64,000 nucleotides of DNA from Thermoplasmata archaeon (GTDB taxonomy: Archaea > Thermoplasmatota > Thermoplasmata > Lutacidiplasmatales > UBA184): the NCBI GenBank assembly GCA_028864975.1, contig JAGWLG010000006.1, positions 62,001-126,000 of the forward strand, given 5' to 3'. The translations under genes were made by a program, and so were the position numbers. Below are positions 32,728-41,859 of the stretch, piece after piece; position 1 is the stretch's first letter; the number at the start of each line of letters is the position of its first letter. The notes below the pieces were generated by a model. That model ran no database searches. It was not told where the DNA came from and was given only the letters and a program-made list of their open reading frames with translations.

Positions 32728-34224
32728 TCAGCGCAGATGGGCGTCGGCCAGGTAGGCCAGGACCTTCTCCGCGGAAGCTTCCACGCTCGCGCCGGCCGTG
32801 TCGACGATGAGGTCGGCATGGGCGGGAGGTTCGAAGGGGTCGTTGATCCCAACCATCCTTGGGATGAGCCCCTGCGCGGCCCTCCGGTACAGGCCCTTCG
32901 TGTCCCTCTTCTGGCATTCTTCGAGGGGGCATCGGAGCCAGACCTCGACGAAGCGCTCGCCGCCGTTCGTCCGCGCCGCCTTCCGAGCGGCTTCGTGAGG
33001 CGTGCTCATCGGGACCAGCGTGGCGGCCCCGTTCTCTGCCAGCAGATGCGCGAGATGTCCCAAGCGTGCCGCGCGCCGCTCACGATCGGCCCGGGTGTGT
33101 TCGGCCGAGGTCTTGATCAATCGACGCGTCTCGGAGCCGTCCAGCACCTCCGCCCGCCATCCCTCGGCCCGTAGACCCTCCGCGACGGCCTTGGCGACGG
33201 TGGATTTGCCAGAGGAAGGGAGCCCCTCGACCCAGACGACGAAGCCCAGGCCCTCCTCGGCCCTCGCCGAGCGCCGCACGCCGTGAGGTGCTGAAGGCCG
33301 CTGGACCGAGACGGATTGACCCACCCCGTCGGGAGTGGTGGGGCCGGCCACCCGGGCGTTCGCCGGTAGGTTCCGGACGACCCGAACGACCAGCAGTCCT
33401 ACCGTGCCGACGGCCAGGAAGAGGACCACCCAACCTATCTGCTGGCTGACCCGCGTGACCGCGACGAACAGGCCGAAGGCGATGAACGCGGTGTTCGTGA
33501 ACGCGACGACCCGCAGGAAGCGACCGCGCGACAGGGAGCGGAACGCGAAGATCCCGAGAGGCACCCCGACGATCACCGGTAGGGCCAGGAGCGGCACCAA
33601 CGAAAGCGACGCGGTGGTGAAGAGGGCCTTCTGCGGGACCAACAGCGTGAAGGTCAGGTACGATACCGTCGTGAGGCTGGTCTCTGCGACACGGATCTGC
33701 GCCAGCGTGCACCGGAACTCGTTCTTCCCAAGGTTCTGGTTGGTCCAAAAGGCCGCGAGCGGCGGGCCCGAGATGGTCGTGAGCGCGTAGAGGAACCCGA
33801 TCCCTGTCCCTAGCCAAGGACCCCACTTCTGCTCCTGACGCACCGGGCGACGGACCCCCAGGATCTGGAGCATGGTGAAAGGTAGCAACGTCGAAAAGAC
33901 GATGATCCGCACGGTCGGAGTCGAGAGGGAGGTCAGCGCGAACGTCCCGAGCGCCACTCCCGGGGCGATCCCCAGGATCACGGGCAGCGCCCGTCGCCAA
34001 GTGAGGACCAGCATCTCCCGCTCCCGGTAGAGGAGCGAGAGGTTGACCCCGAGCTCGATCAGGACGAGGGCGGGGTAGAGCAGGGTCGGGTCCGCGAACA
34101 GGACCGCGACCGGGGTGAAGAGCGTCGAGAACCCGTAGCCCACCGCTCCGTTGGTCACGGCGGCCGCCAGGGCCATGACCACGAGCACGAGGAGCGCGAG
34201 AGGGTCTGACCAGAGGTTGGTCAT
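32728..34224 (-). CDS. TSUP (TauE/SafE) permease fused to adenylylsulfate-kinase-like domain
   Basis: Residues 1-285 form an eight- to nine-helix membrane domain of the TauE/SafE (TSUP) family, which exports or imports sulfite, sulfonates or related anions (GAVGYGFSTL, GIAPGVALGTF, ISGPPLAAFW). After a 40-residue linker, residues 328-498 are an APS kinase-like domain: P-loop EGLPSSGKST (333-342), LDGSETRRLI, RCPLEECQKRDTKGLYRRA, VGINDPFEPP and ADLIVDT. The usual DGD is DGS here, and the substrate loop differs (LVPMSTPHEAARK), so the substrate may not be APS. The kinase sits on the cytosolic side. A TATA word (GATTGATAGG) precedes the ATG by about 30 bases. Confidence 0.85.
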   Translation of the reverse strand: MTNLWSDPLALLVLVVMALAAAVTNGAVGYGFSTLFTPVAVLFADPTLLYPALVLIELGVNLSLLYREREMLVLTWRRALPVILGIAPGVALGTFALTSLSTPTVRIIVFSTLLPFTMLQILGVRRPVRQEQKWGPWLGTGIGFLYALTTISGPPLAAFWTNQNLGKNEFRCTLAQIRVAETSLTTVSYLTFTLLVPQKALFTTASLSLVPLLALPVIVGVPLGIFAFRSLSRGRFLRVVAFTNTAFIAFGLFVAVTRVSQQIGWVVLFLAVGTVGLLVVRVVRNLPANARVAGPTTPDGVGQSVSVQRPSAPHGVRRSARAEEGLGFVVWVEGLPSSGKSTVAKAVAEGLRAEGWRAEVLDGSETRRLIKTSAEHTRADRERRAARLGHLAHLLAENGAATLVPMSTPHEAARKAARTNGGERFVEVWLRCPLEECQKRDTKGLYRRAAQGLIPRMVGINDPFEPPAHADLIVDTAGASVEASAEKVLAYLADAHLR

Positions 34225-34339
34225 TCGAAGCTGGGGTCACGCGGGTCCCGGTACCTATCAATCTATGGGTCCACACGGACTGCTTCCGTGCGCTCGCGCG
34301 CCCCCGATGCCCCCGGCCCAGAGGACGGTGGGGTCGATC

Positions 34340-37300
34340 TCAGTCCTTGAGCTTCTTGATGTCGATGTCGAAGGCCTTGAGGCGGGTGCGATGGCGGTAG
34401 TATCCCGATAGCAGAGCGTCCACGTAGCTCCTCAAGTGCGGGAGGGACGCGGTGGTCCCGTCCCACTCGATGAGCGACTCGTGCCAGGCCTTCTCCATGT
34501 CCTCGAGCGCGACCGCGACCTGTCGCAGCACCTCCTTGGTGTTCCGTCCGGAGAGCACGACGGCGGCGACGAGCCGGTGCCCGCGAACGATGTGCAGTTT
34601 CATGCTCGCGAAGTCGAGAACGTTCAAGTGACCGCCCTCCGGGATGAAGGAGCGCTCGACGAACCCTTCCACCGCCTGGAGCATCCCCGTCACCACCTCG
34701 GGCTCGAGGTCCGCCCGAGCGGTGCGTGAGGCGTGCCAGACCAGCTTGCCCCCCTTGTACACGAGGAAGATCTCCTCGACGCGTGAGGGATTCGAACTGC
34801 GAAGGACGTACAGGACGAGGACGGCGGCGACCACGGCGATCCCTACGTACGGTAGCAACGTCTGCCAGAGGGGTGGGGAGGGGGGGCTCCCCACGGTCCC
34901 CGAGTAGTTCTTGAGAACGTAGATCACGATGGAGTACGAGACCGTGGGCAACCCCTGGGAAGCGATGGTGGCATTGATCGTGCAGTTGGTGTGGGACCCG
35001 ACGCTCGGGGGGAGCGTGAACGTGATGTTCGCCCCACCCCCGTGGAACGTCGTACCACTTGCGAGGGTGATCGCGACGTAGTTGCTCGGGGGCCATGACA
35101 GACCGAGCACGACGGTGCCGGAAGGGACGGCGGTGGAGCCGCCGGAGGAGGTCACGTGACGGATCGAGAGGTTCACGGTCACCGACGCACCCGGCGGGGG
35201 CTGGGATGGGGTGGCCGACATCGCGACGGTCACGATGATGTCCGGGTTGAGGGGACGCAGCCAGTAGGCGTGCGTCCAGCTTCCCGTGTTGTTGATGGTC
35301 ACTGCTTCGTAGGTCCGGGCGAACCCCGGAAGCGTGAAGGTCACGTTGTAGGTGAGCCCGGGGACCAGTGTCATGTTGAAAGTCCCGGCCCCGTTGGTCG
35401 AGTTGGTGATGCTGTACCGGGGAGGGGTCGAATTGGCAAAGACCTGGACCCCCACGAGGCGGTCCCTGTAGCCAAGGATGCCGACCGTGCCGTTAAAGTT
35501 CGGGACCTGTCCGCTCGGGTTCGGGAGGAAGAAGTCCATCGAGGCAGGGGCCCAACCCATGGTGAAGGAGGCGTTCGTCTCGTTGAGGAAGCCGCTCCGA
35601 TTGGCGGTGACGTCGTAGGACCCCGCAGGGAGCGACAGCGAGAAGCTCCCGTCGGCGAGCGTGGTCGTGTTGCTCCAGTTTCGAGGCGAACCCAGCCCCT
35701 CCGCGACCACGTGGACCCCTGCAATAGGGGACGGGTGGACAGCGCCGGAAGGCCCCAGAGGGACCTGATAGACGTAGCCCGAGAGGGAAGCGTTCGCGGG
35801 GACGACCCGGCTGCCTCCCAGGACCCACGCCTGGCTCCCTCCGGTGCTCGTCGCCGTCACGTTCCAGCTGAACGCTCCCGTCTGCGCGAACGGGGCCAAG
35901 TTCCCGGAGTAGTTCCCAGAGAGGACGGTCCCGTTCGAGACCGTTCCGGACCTGAAGGGCAAGGAGGCCGTCGAGGGAAGCCCGCCGCCAGGTGCCTGGT
36001 AGGTGACGGAGACCGAAGCGATCCCGAACCCTCCACCCTCGGTCGCGTTCCCCCAAGCGGACCAGAGGTGCCCCGCCCGAACGAGCGAAGGGATCCCGGC
36101 CGATCTCAGGGTCGGCGCAGGAGCAGGGGAAGCCCCTCCGAACGCTTGAGCGCGGAGCGTCGCCCCGGCGGACGAGACTCCGCCTAGCAACCAAAGGGCC
36201 TGAGGCGCGGGGCCGGTCGGGCTGAACGTGGTCTCGGAGGACGGGCCGAAGGGGGGGGCCGCCAAGGCGCTCCACCGGTAACTGGTGAGGTTGAGGGACC
36301 AGAGGTCGCCCAGCCGGGTCGAGGTCCCGTTCAGGCCACCGTAGAGCAGTGCATCCCCGGTTCCGGGAACCCACCCCATCGCCGCCTGCTCACGGCCTCC
36401 CGGGGGCACCGAGAGGAGGGTATCGTTGGTCCAGTTCGACCATCGGGTCGTCGGCCATGAGAGGTTCCAGGTCTCCTCCGTCTGTGGGAGGTTCGCGTTC
36501 GCGATGCCCCCAAAAATGGCCACGCCCTTCGTGGTCGCAGCGGACCCTGGATAGAAGACATCGCGAGGAGCTCGCACCGTGTGGACCTGGGTCCAGGCGA
36601 GGGTCGACACGGAGTAGGTCCAAGTGTCGTTGAGCGACGTGACATACCCTTCTCCTCCGAAGATCAGCAGCTGGTCTCCCGAGGGGTCGGACCCGAAGGC
36701 CATCCCCCCCCGCGCCGGTGGTGAGGCGCCTACGACGTTGACCGGCCTCCACGTCAAGTTCTGAGGATAGAACCACCAGGTATCGCTGTCGAAGTTCCCG
36801 GGAGAAGCGCGGCCGCCGAAGAGGACAAAGATCCCGGCGCCGCTGTCCCAGATCAGGGCCGCATCGCTGCGGACCGATGGGGCCCGATCGAGGGCGACCC
36901 GGTGCAGGGTCTGGTTCGCGTACCAGACAGCCCACGTGTCGTTGAGCGGGGTCGGGGTCCCGACCGTCCCCGTGAATCCCCCGAAAACGAGCGTCAGCCC
37001 GTCCTTTGGGTCGTTAGCGACCGCGGCACCGGCCCTTGGAGGCATGGACGCGGGCAGGCTCGCTGACCACCAGCTGATCGCCGAGACCCCGCTGCCAGTG
37101 CCCTTGGGAGACGCCGGCGGCGCTGCCGCGCTCAGGACGAGGTCGGGAGCCGGCACCGCATGCTGGGGCGGAAGAGGAGATGCGAATGGGGCGGGACTCT
37201 CGGACGAGGACAAGCCCAGCGGTGCCTGCGGACCTGCATGGGCCGCCAAGGGGACTCCTAGCAGGGGAACCCCTGCGGGTAGGAGAAGCGCGGAGAGGAC

Positions 37301-37342
37301 CGCGACTCGGAGCCCCTCGGTTCTCACCCACCGGGAATGCAC
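34340..37342 (-). CDS. Kelch-repeat receptor-like membrane protein with cytosolic roadblock/longin-like tail
   Basis: About 1000 residues from a GTG at 37342. Signal peptide ~1-37 (LRVAVLSALLLPAGVPLLG). Kelch-type propeller ~80-390, with repeated GGF/GG-(x)n-DTW units (LVFGGFTG, FVLFGGRA, LIFGGEGY, LLYGGLNG). Ig-like segment, then carboxypeptidase-regulatory/Cna-B-like domains ~520-710 (LADGSFSLSLPAGSYDVTAN). One membrane helix ~827-847. The cytosolic tail of about 150 residues begins VEEIFLVYKGGKLVWHASRT and has the strand-helix pattern of roadblock/longin-like modules that bind small GTPases or dimerise. That last assignment is inference. It looks like an outside-in sensor. A TSUP-kinase gene lies downstream. 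Confidence 0.75.
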   Translation of the reverse strand: MHSRWVRTEGLRVAVLSALLLPAGVPLLGVPLAAHAGPQAPLGLSSSESPAPFASPLPPQHAVPAPDLVLSAAAPPASPKGTGSGVSAISWWSASLPASMPPRAGAAVANDPKDGLTLVFGGFTGTVGTPTPLNDTWAVWYANQTLHRVALDRAPSVRSDAALIWDSGAGIFVLFGGRASPGNFDSDTWWFYPQNLTWRPVNVVGASPPARGGMAFGSDPSGDQLLIFGGEGYVTSLNDTWTYSVSTLAWTQVHTVRAPRDVFYPGSAATTKGVAIFGGIANANLPQTEETWNLSWPTTRWSNWTNDTLLSVPPGGREQAAMGWVPGTGDALLYGGLNGTSTRLGDLWSLNLTSYRWSALAAPPFGPSSETTFSPTGPAPQALWLLGGVSSAGATLRAQAFGGASPAPAPTLRSAGIPSLVRAGHLWSAWGNATEGGGFGIASVSVTYQAPGGGLPSTASLPFRSGTVSNGTVLSGNYSGNLAPFAQTGAFSWNVTATSTGGSQAWVLGGSRVVPANASLSGYVYQVPLGPSGAVHPSPIAGVHVVAEGLGSPRNWSNTTTLADGSFSLSLPAGSYDVTANRSGFLNETNASFTMGWAPASMDFFLPNPSGQVPNFNGTVGILGYRDRLVGVQVFANSTPPRYSITNSTNGAGTFNMTLVPGLTYNVTFTLPGFARTYEAVTINNTGSWTHAYWLRPLNPDIIVTVAMSATPSQPPPGASVTVNLSIRHVTSSGGSTAVPSGTVVLGLSWPPSNYVAITLASGTTFHGGGANITFTLPPSVGSHTNCTINATIASQGLPTVSYSIVIYVLKNYSGTVGSPPSPPLWQTLLPYVGIAVVAAVLVLYVLRSSNPSRVEEIFLVYKGGKLVWHASRTARADLEPEVVTGMLQAVEGFVERSFIPEGGHLNVLDFASMKLHIVRGHRLVAAVVLSGRNTKEVLRQVAVALEDMEKAWHESLIEWDGTTASLPHLRSYVDALLSGYYRHRTRLKAFDIDIKKLKD

Positions 37343-37379
37343 GTTGGACCTTCGCTCCCCCCAACAGCTCTGGAGGGCC

Positions 37380-39695
37380 CTACGGTCCGTTGACGTTCGT
37401 GATCTGAGCATCCGCGGTCTCGACCTGCGTGACGGTCGAACCGTTCGGCTCCAAAATCGTTACCGTCACGCTGTAAGGACCCGACCAGGCGAAGAGGTGG
37501 GTGGTCCAGCCCCCGGTCGCATTCCCGCAGACGAGGGCATCCCATGCGGTCCCGGCAAGGCCCTGGCATGTGGCGTGGTCGAAGACGGAGCGCGGGAAGC
37601 CGTGCCGGAGCGGGACCCCGATGTGGAGCAGCTCGCAGGTGAGGTTCGCGTAGGTGCACCCGTGCTGCCGCTTCCCGTTGGGGTTCGGGCCCGAGAAGGA
37701 CCAGCTCACGCTGGTCGCGTTGGCGGAGGCCGGGAAGACCGAGGCATCGTAGGTCACGAGGAAGCCGCCCGCCAGTACCAGTCCCAAGGATTGCCCCAGT
37801 CGAACGAACCGCACGGCATCGTGGCAGCCATGGTGTCGGAACGTCCAGCCGAACGATTGGCTGTAGAACGGGGTCGTGAACGAGACGGCGAACGACGTGC
37901 CATGCCCCGCTCCCGTACTGTGCAGGGTCAGCTTCGCGAACTCATCGTCCAGGTCCGGAGCCCGCGTGGCGTTCCAGGGAAGCACCAGCACCCCGGTCCC
38001 CACGGTGGAGGATCCCGAGTTCTGCCGGGTCACGTTCAGCCAGAACTGAGGGTGCGCATGGCAGGGAGGGTCGTCCGAAGATAGGACCCAGGAGAGACCT
38101 GAGCCTCCCCGGCCATCGCAGTCCTTCGGTCCCACGTTGGTCGGGAGGAGACCCCCATGGTCGGACGAACGGCCGTGGTCGGAGAAGCTCAGGATCGTGA
38201 GATTGACCCAATCGCCGGGGTTGCCCCCCACCGCGAGGGTCACGTTGACCAGGTAGCAGGCGAAGGCTCCTCCGCAGACCGGGTCGGAGCCACCGCCGCC
38301 GCCCCCTCCGCCGGGGGACGAAACGCTGACGTTCCCGGTCGCGGCGGCGAAGTACCCGGACGAATCGGAGACGACGAGCGTCACCGAATAGACCCCGGAG
38401 GCCGCGTAAACGTGGGATACGTTCGCCCCGCTACCGCTGACCCCGTCGCCGAAGTTCCAGGTGAAGGAGACGAGGGGAGCGCTCGGGTCCGTGCTCGTGC
38501 TGGTGAAGCTCACGGCCTGCCCGGTGACAGGCGCCGGGGGCGTGAAGTTGAAGCTCGCGGTCGGGCCTCCGCCGCTCGGCGGGGCGCCGCCGTTCGTGAC
38601 GAATCCCCAGGCCACGCCTGCCGGGGCACCCGTGACCGCGAAGGTGAGGTCCACCGAGGAGTCCGGAGGAAGGATCGCGGACTGGCCGTTCGTGGACGAA
38701 AGTACCTGGGTCCAGTTCGCCCCGGTGCTCGAGATGGCCGACAGGAGCTGCCCTTGGGTCGCGGGGAGCGTTCCCACTCCGCTCGCGAGCGAGAGCCAGG
38801 AGAGCACGTGCACCCCTTGCCAGAGCAGACGAAGCACCACAGGCTCCGTCCCGGAACCCAGCGCCGACCCGATCGGCAGAACCAGGTCCGAGAAGTACTC
38901 GCGCGGAGCGATGAACCCCAAGGTGGTGAAACCTCCGGTGCTCGGGTCCTGGACCTGGACCGTGATCCCGCTCGGGCTACCTGCGGCAGAGTAGGAGGGG
39001 TCCACCGCCGACCGTAGCACGACCAGGTCCTGAGCAGCGTTCGGAACGTTACCGAACGCCGCGAGCAGCGAGCCCCCGGTCGTCTCGGAAAGGTAGGTCG
39101 AGCTGGACGTGGAGGCGTTGGCGGTCGGGTCCTGCAGGAGGGAGGTCACGTTGGCGCCGGTGCCATCATGGGCCGAGGGCACGCTCTGGAAGTTCGTGGA
39201 GGAGTAGACCGTGAGCGAGCCTTCCTCGGCAAGGGCGGTGCTGCCTGCCGGTGCCACGCTCTCGAGCGCGACGGAATCCAGGGCGGTGGAGTACCCAGCG
39301 CCCTGGTCCACCTGGAGCTGCACCCGGTTCGCGGACACGGTGATCGGCTGCTGAAGGAGATAGGCATCGACCAGCGCGGTCGCTCCCGGGCTCGCATACT
39401 GCTCCGCGAGGATGCTGTCGTCGGTCTGCCAAGCGTTTCCGGACGGAACCTCGAGGAACGGGCTCCCGTTAGGGTCGTTCTGAGCCGTGCCCGGAGCGCC
39501 GCCTTGGGGAGAGCTCCCGCCCGCGGGAGGAGCGGGCAGGAGCGGCGCGGCGCTGTGGCGAGGGAACACCGAACCTGCGGCCCCGAAGGAGGGAGGCGCG
39601 AACGCGGGGACCGCGAGGACACCCGCGAGGACCGCGACGCAGCCCACGAGGAGCCACGGTCGGACGACTAGGGCCTTCGCTGATGATGACTGCAT
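37380..39695 (-). CDS. Secreted PKD-domain glycoprotein
   Basis: A 771-residue exported protein. Signal peptide 1-~36 (RPWLLVGCVAVLAGVLAVPAFA). The N-terminal 350 residues are Ser/Thr/Gly-rich beta structure. One PKD domain (~390-470) is marked by FTWNFGDGVSG and GVYSVTLVVSDSSG. A Gly8 linker leads to a Cys-bearing C-terminal region (about 480-771) with many N-x-S/T sites. No C-terminal membrane helix, so it may be shed or held by partners. It precedes the Kelch receptor gene on the same strand (37 bases), so the two may form one operon and work together at the surface. Upstream lie two TATA words and a palindrome. Confidence 0.75.
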   Translation of the reverse strand: MQSSSAKALVVRPWLLVGCVAVLAGVLAVPAFAPPSFGAAGSVFPRHSAAPLLPAPPAGGSSPQGGAPGTAQNDPNGSPFLEVPSGNAWQTDDSILAEQYASPGATALVDAYLLQQPITVSANRVQLQVDQGAGYSTALDSVALESVAPAGSTALAEEGSLTVYSSTNFQSVPSAHDGTGANVTSLLQDPTANASTSSSTYLSETTGGSLLAAFGNVPNAAQDLVVLRSAVDPSYSAAGSPSGITVQVQDPSTGGFTTLGFIAPREYFSDLVLPIGSALGSGTEPVVLRLLWQGVHVLSWLSLASGVGTLPATQGQLLSAISSTGANWTQVLSSTNGQSAILPPDSSVDLTFAVTGAPAGVAWGFVTNGGAPPSGGGPTASFNFTPPAPVTGQAVSFTSTSTDPSAPLVSFTWNFGDGVSGSGANVSHVYAASGVYSVTLVVSDSSGYFAAATGNVSVSSPGGGGGGGGSDPVCGGAFACYLVNVTLAVGGNPGDWVNLTILSFSDHGRSSDHGGLLPTNVGPKDCDGRGGSGLSWVLSSDDPPCHAHPQFWLNVTRQNSGSSTVGTGVLVLPWNATRAPDLDDEFAKLTLHSTGAGHGTSFAVSFTTPFYSQSFGWTFRHHGCHDAVRFVRLGQSLGLVLAGGFLVTYDASVFPASANATSVSWSFSGPNPNGKRQHGCTYANLTCELLHIGVPLRHGFPRSVFDHATCQGLAGTAWDALVCGNATGGWTTHLFAWSGPYSVTVTILEPNGSTVTQVETADAQITNVNGP

Positions 39696-39720
39696 GTCGC
39701 CCTCCCCTCCCCGGAGGACG

Positions 39721-39736
39721 GACCGTGTTCACGGTC
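39721..39736 (-). promoter_or_regulatory. Palindromic operator candidate
   Basis: GACCGTGTTCACGGTC: two 7-base arms with a two-base centre, exactly between the proximal TATA box (TATATC, 39743-39748) and the start codon of the PKD gene, where a bound repressor would block initiation. Confidence 0.5.
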
Positions 39737-39757
39737 TGATTGATATAGTGTAACATG

Positions 39758-39769
39758 GCCTATTTAGGC
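39758..39769. promoter_or_regulatory. Second palindrome in PKD promoter region
   Basis: GCCTATTTAGGC, a perfect 12-base AT-centred palindrome, lies between the two tandem TATA words of the PKD gene. Candidate regulator site. Confidence 0.35.
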
Positions 39770-39801
39770 GTATCCGTCCCCCTCGAGAGGAGGGTGTAGA
39801 C

Positions 39802-39813
39802 ATGCGTATAAGC
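39802..39813 (-). promoter_or_regulatory. Distal TATA element of PKD gene
   Basis: Minus strand GCTTATACGCAT, identical to the element at 20741-20752. It overlaps the hairpin that follows the PH protein gene. Confidence 0.4.
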
Positions 39814-39832
39814 GCGGGACGAAGGAGCGCTT
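39810..39832 (-). terminator. Hairpin after PH-protein gene
   Basis: AAGCGC (39810-39815) and GCGCTT (39827-39832) pair perfectly across an 11-base loop, starting five bases after the stop of the leftward PH gene. It probably marks the end of the abce1 - permease - PH transcript. Confidence 0.35.
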
Positions 39833-39836
39833 CCAG

Positions 39837-40430
39837 CTAGGGCGAGGTGAGGCTCTCGGGAACCTCGAGCGCGCAGCCGGCCGCGTCCATGCGTCGAGAA
39901 AGCTCCTTCACGAACCCTTCGCGGTCCTTCGGCGACAGGAAGAGCGGGACCTGATCCGTATGGACGAGCAATCCGCGGTGAAAGGTGTAGACGGAGTCGA
40001 ACTTCCCTATGCTGGGGGACCACCTTCTCGACCGCCACCCCCAAGAGCCGAAGAACCCGATCGGCGAGAGGTCCCGAAGCGAGACCGCTTCGACCCGGCG
40101 TATGGAGGAGAGCGGCAGGCGTCGCCATCCGAAGATCCGCCAGGCGCTTAGCCGGTCTGAGTCAATGCTGTAGCTCACCGAGAGCTCCCGCACCAGGTAC
40201 AGGGCGATGACCGCTGCGAGGAACCCTACGAAGGGAGGGGCGGCCCCGAGTCGCGGGAACTCGAAGACCACGACCAGCAGAACGACCACGTACAGGACCG
40301 GCACCACCGGGTCCCGCACAGGCCCGCAACGGTAGGTGGGCAACGCGCGCCCTGGGGTCCCGGACGCGCGGAGGGGCGTAGGTGCCGGGGACGCGGCCTT
40401 CGCCTCCCCTTCTCCCGTGGCCCCGCCCAT
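39837..40430 (-). CDS. Membrane protein with PH-like domain
   Basis: A 197-residue protein. Two adjacent membrane helices (about 42-58 and 64-82: PVVPVLYVVVLLVVVFEF and FVGFLAAVIALYLV) are followed by a cytosolic bacterial-PH-like domain (~88-185: YSIDSDRLSAWRIFGWRRLPLSSIRRVEAV... VPLFLSPKDREGFVKELSRR). The sequence matches the common two-span PH pattern; such proteins probably sense membranes, but no reaction is known. TGGAGG lies six bases before the ATG. It is the third gene of a run after abce1 and the ArsB/NhaD permease. Confidence 0.7.
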   Translation of the reverse strand: MGGATGEGEAKAASPAPTPLRASGTPGRALPTYRCGPVRDPVVPVLYVVVLLVVVFEFPRLGAAPPFVGFLAAVIALYLVRELSVSYSIDSDRLSAWRIFGWRRLPLSSIRRVEAVSLRDLSPIGFFGSWGWRSRRWSPSIGKFDSVYTFHRGLLVHTDQVPLFLSPKDREGFVKELSRRMDAAGCALEVPESLTSP

Positions 40431-40488
40431 GCCCGCCTCCAGAAGGTGGGCCTACTACTAGGCTAGCCTCGGAGCTCGGCAACGACGG

Positions 40489-41820
40489 CTAGAGTCGCAG
40501 AACAAGACATGCTCCCGTGATGGCGAAGGAGAGGGCCGAGATCGGTACCCCGTAGCGCATGAACTCCTTCAGGGGGACGCGAACGCCCCCGCGTTCCGCC
40601 TGGTTCGCGATGATGAGGTTGCTGGCGGCTCCGAGGAGCGTGAGATTCCCCGCCAGCGTGCTGCCTGCCGCAAGGGTGACCCAAGCGAGGGAGCTTCCCG
40701 GACCGTACCCCAGCCCCTGGAGCGTGGGGATCGTCAACGCGACCCAAGGGACGTTCGAGAAGACTTGACTTCCCAGCGCGGAGGAGAAGAGGATCGATCC
40801 GACGCCGAGGGGAGTGACAGATCCCCCCGGACCTGCGGCGGGGACGGGAAAGAATGTCGTCAATCGGCCCACCACGCCCGCGTTCACCTCCCCGGTCATG
40901 ACCACGAAAAGCCCCACGAGCAGCAACAGGGTCCCCCAGTCGATGCGGGTCAACATCCGACTTCGCGCCGGTTGGACCAGGAGCAGGAGGGTCGCGCCGG
41001 TCGCGACCACCACGTCGATGGAGATCGAGGGGAAGACCCCGAGCGCATCGCCGACATCGATGAAGAGCAGAGCCGACATCGTCGCAGGGAAGATGGCGAG
41101 AACGGGGTAGGCACGAAGCCTTCGGCCCCAGCCACCGCGGGGGAGCAGCGGGTAAGGTCCCTTAGGGAGGGGAGCGGGAAGTCCGGGGTGCTCAGGACGC
41201 AGCTGAGGGCCGAACCAGTGTCGCAGAAGGTACCCGCATGCGACCAGGGAGATCACCACGGGAACGAGGAGGTATCGGAGGAACGTGACGAACGGCGCGG
41301 ACATCCCCGAGGAAAGCGCGATGAGGAGGTTCTGCGGATTGCCCATGGGCGTCAGAGCGCTCCCCACGGTGACCGCGTAGGCGAGGGTGAGGAGGAGCGG
41401 GAGCGGTCGGGTCCCCAGCCGCTTCGAGAGGTGGAGCAGCAGGGGCACCATGAGGATGACAAAGGCGTCGTTCACCACGACCGTAGAGATCAGACCGAAC
41501 CCCACGAACAACAACGGGACCAGGTCCTCGGGCCGCTCCGCCTTCGAGACGATCCAACGGGCCAGGTGGCTCATCGCCCCCGCGCGGTCCAGCGCGACCG
41601 CGAACACGAACATCGAGAAGAGGAACGCCAGGATCGGGAGGTTGATCGCCCGTTCGGCCTGCAGGGGGGTGAGGACCCCCAAGACCACGAGCGCGACGGC
41701 GCCGCCCAAGAACAGGAACGGGACCAGTTCGCTCCGCCCGATGAGCTGGCGGAAGACGACCGCCGCGTAGAGGGCGATGAGCACGACCAGGGCCGCCAAG
41801 AAATCGAACCCGGTGCTCAT
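40489..41820 (-). CDS. ArsB/NhaD-family (SLC13-like) anion or Na+/H+ permease
   Basis: A 443-residue carrier with about 11-12 membrane helices. Two inverted repeat signatures are visible: TVGSALTPMGNPQNLLIA in the first half and AGNLTLLGAASNLIIANQAE in the second, the hairpin motifs of the ion transporter superfamily (ArsB, NhaD, CitM, DASS). LPILAFLFSMFVFAVALDRAG and VVVNDAFVILMVPLL also match. Arsenite export, Na+/H+ exchange and dicarboxylate uptake are all possible. No arsenic genes are nearby, so the substrate is open. Confidence 0.82.
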   Translation of the reverse strand: MSTGFDFLAALVVLIALYAAVVFRQLIGRSELVPFLFLGGAVALVVLGVLTPLQAERAINLPILAFLFSMFVFAVALDRAGAMSHLARWIVSKAERPEDLVPLLFVGFGLISTVVVNDAFVILMVPLLLHLSKRLGTRPLPLLLTLAYAVTVGSALTPMGNPQNLLIALSSGMSAPFVTFLRYLLVPVVISLVACGYLLRHWFGPQLRPEHPGLPAPLPKGPYPLLPRGGWGRRLRAYPVLAIFPATMSALLFIDVGDALGVFPSISIDVVVATGATLLLLVQPARSRMLTRIDWGTLLLLVGLFVVMTGEVNAGVVGRLTTFFPVPAAGPGGSVTPLGVGSILFSSALGSQVFSNVPWVALTIPTLQGLGYGPGSSLAWVTLAAGSTLAGNLTLLGAASNLIIANQAERGGVRVPLKEFMRYGVPISALSFAITGACLVLRL

Positions 41821-41859
41821 GGAACGGGGTGCTCCCTCCCGCTCCGGTCGACCGGCGCC

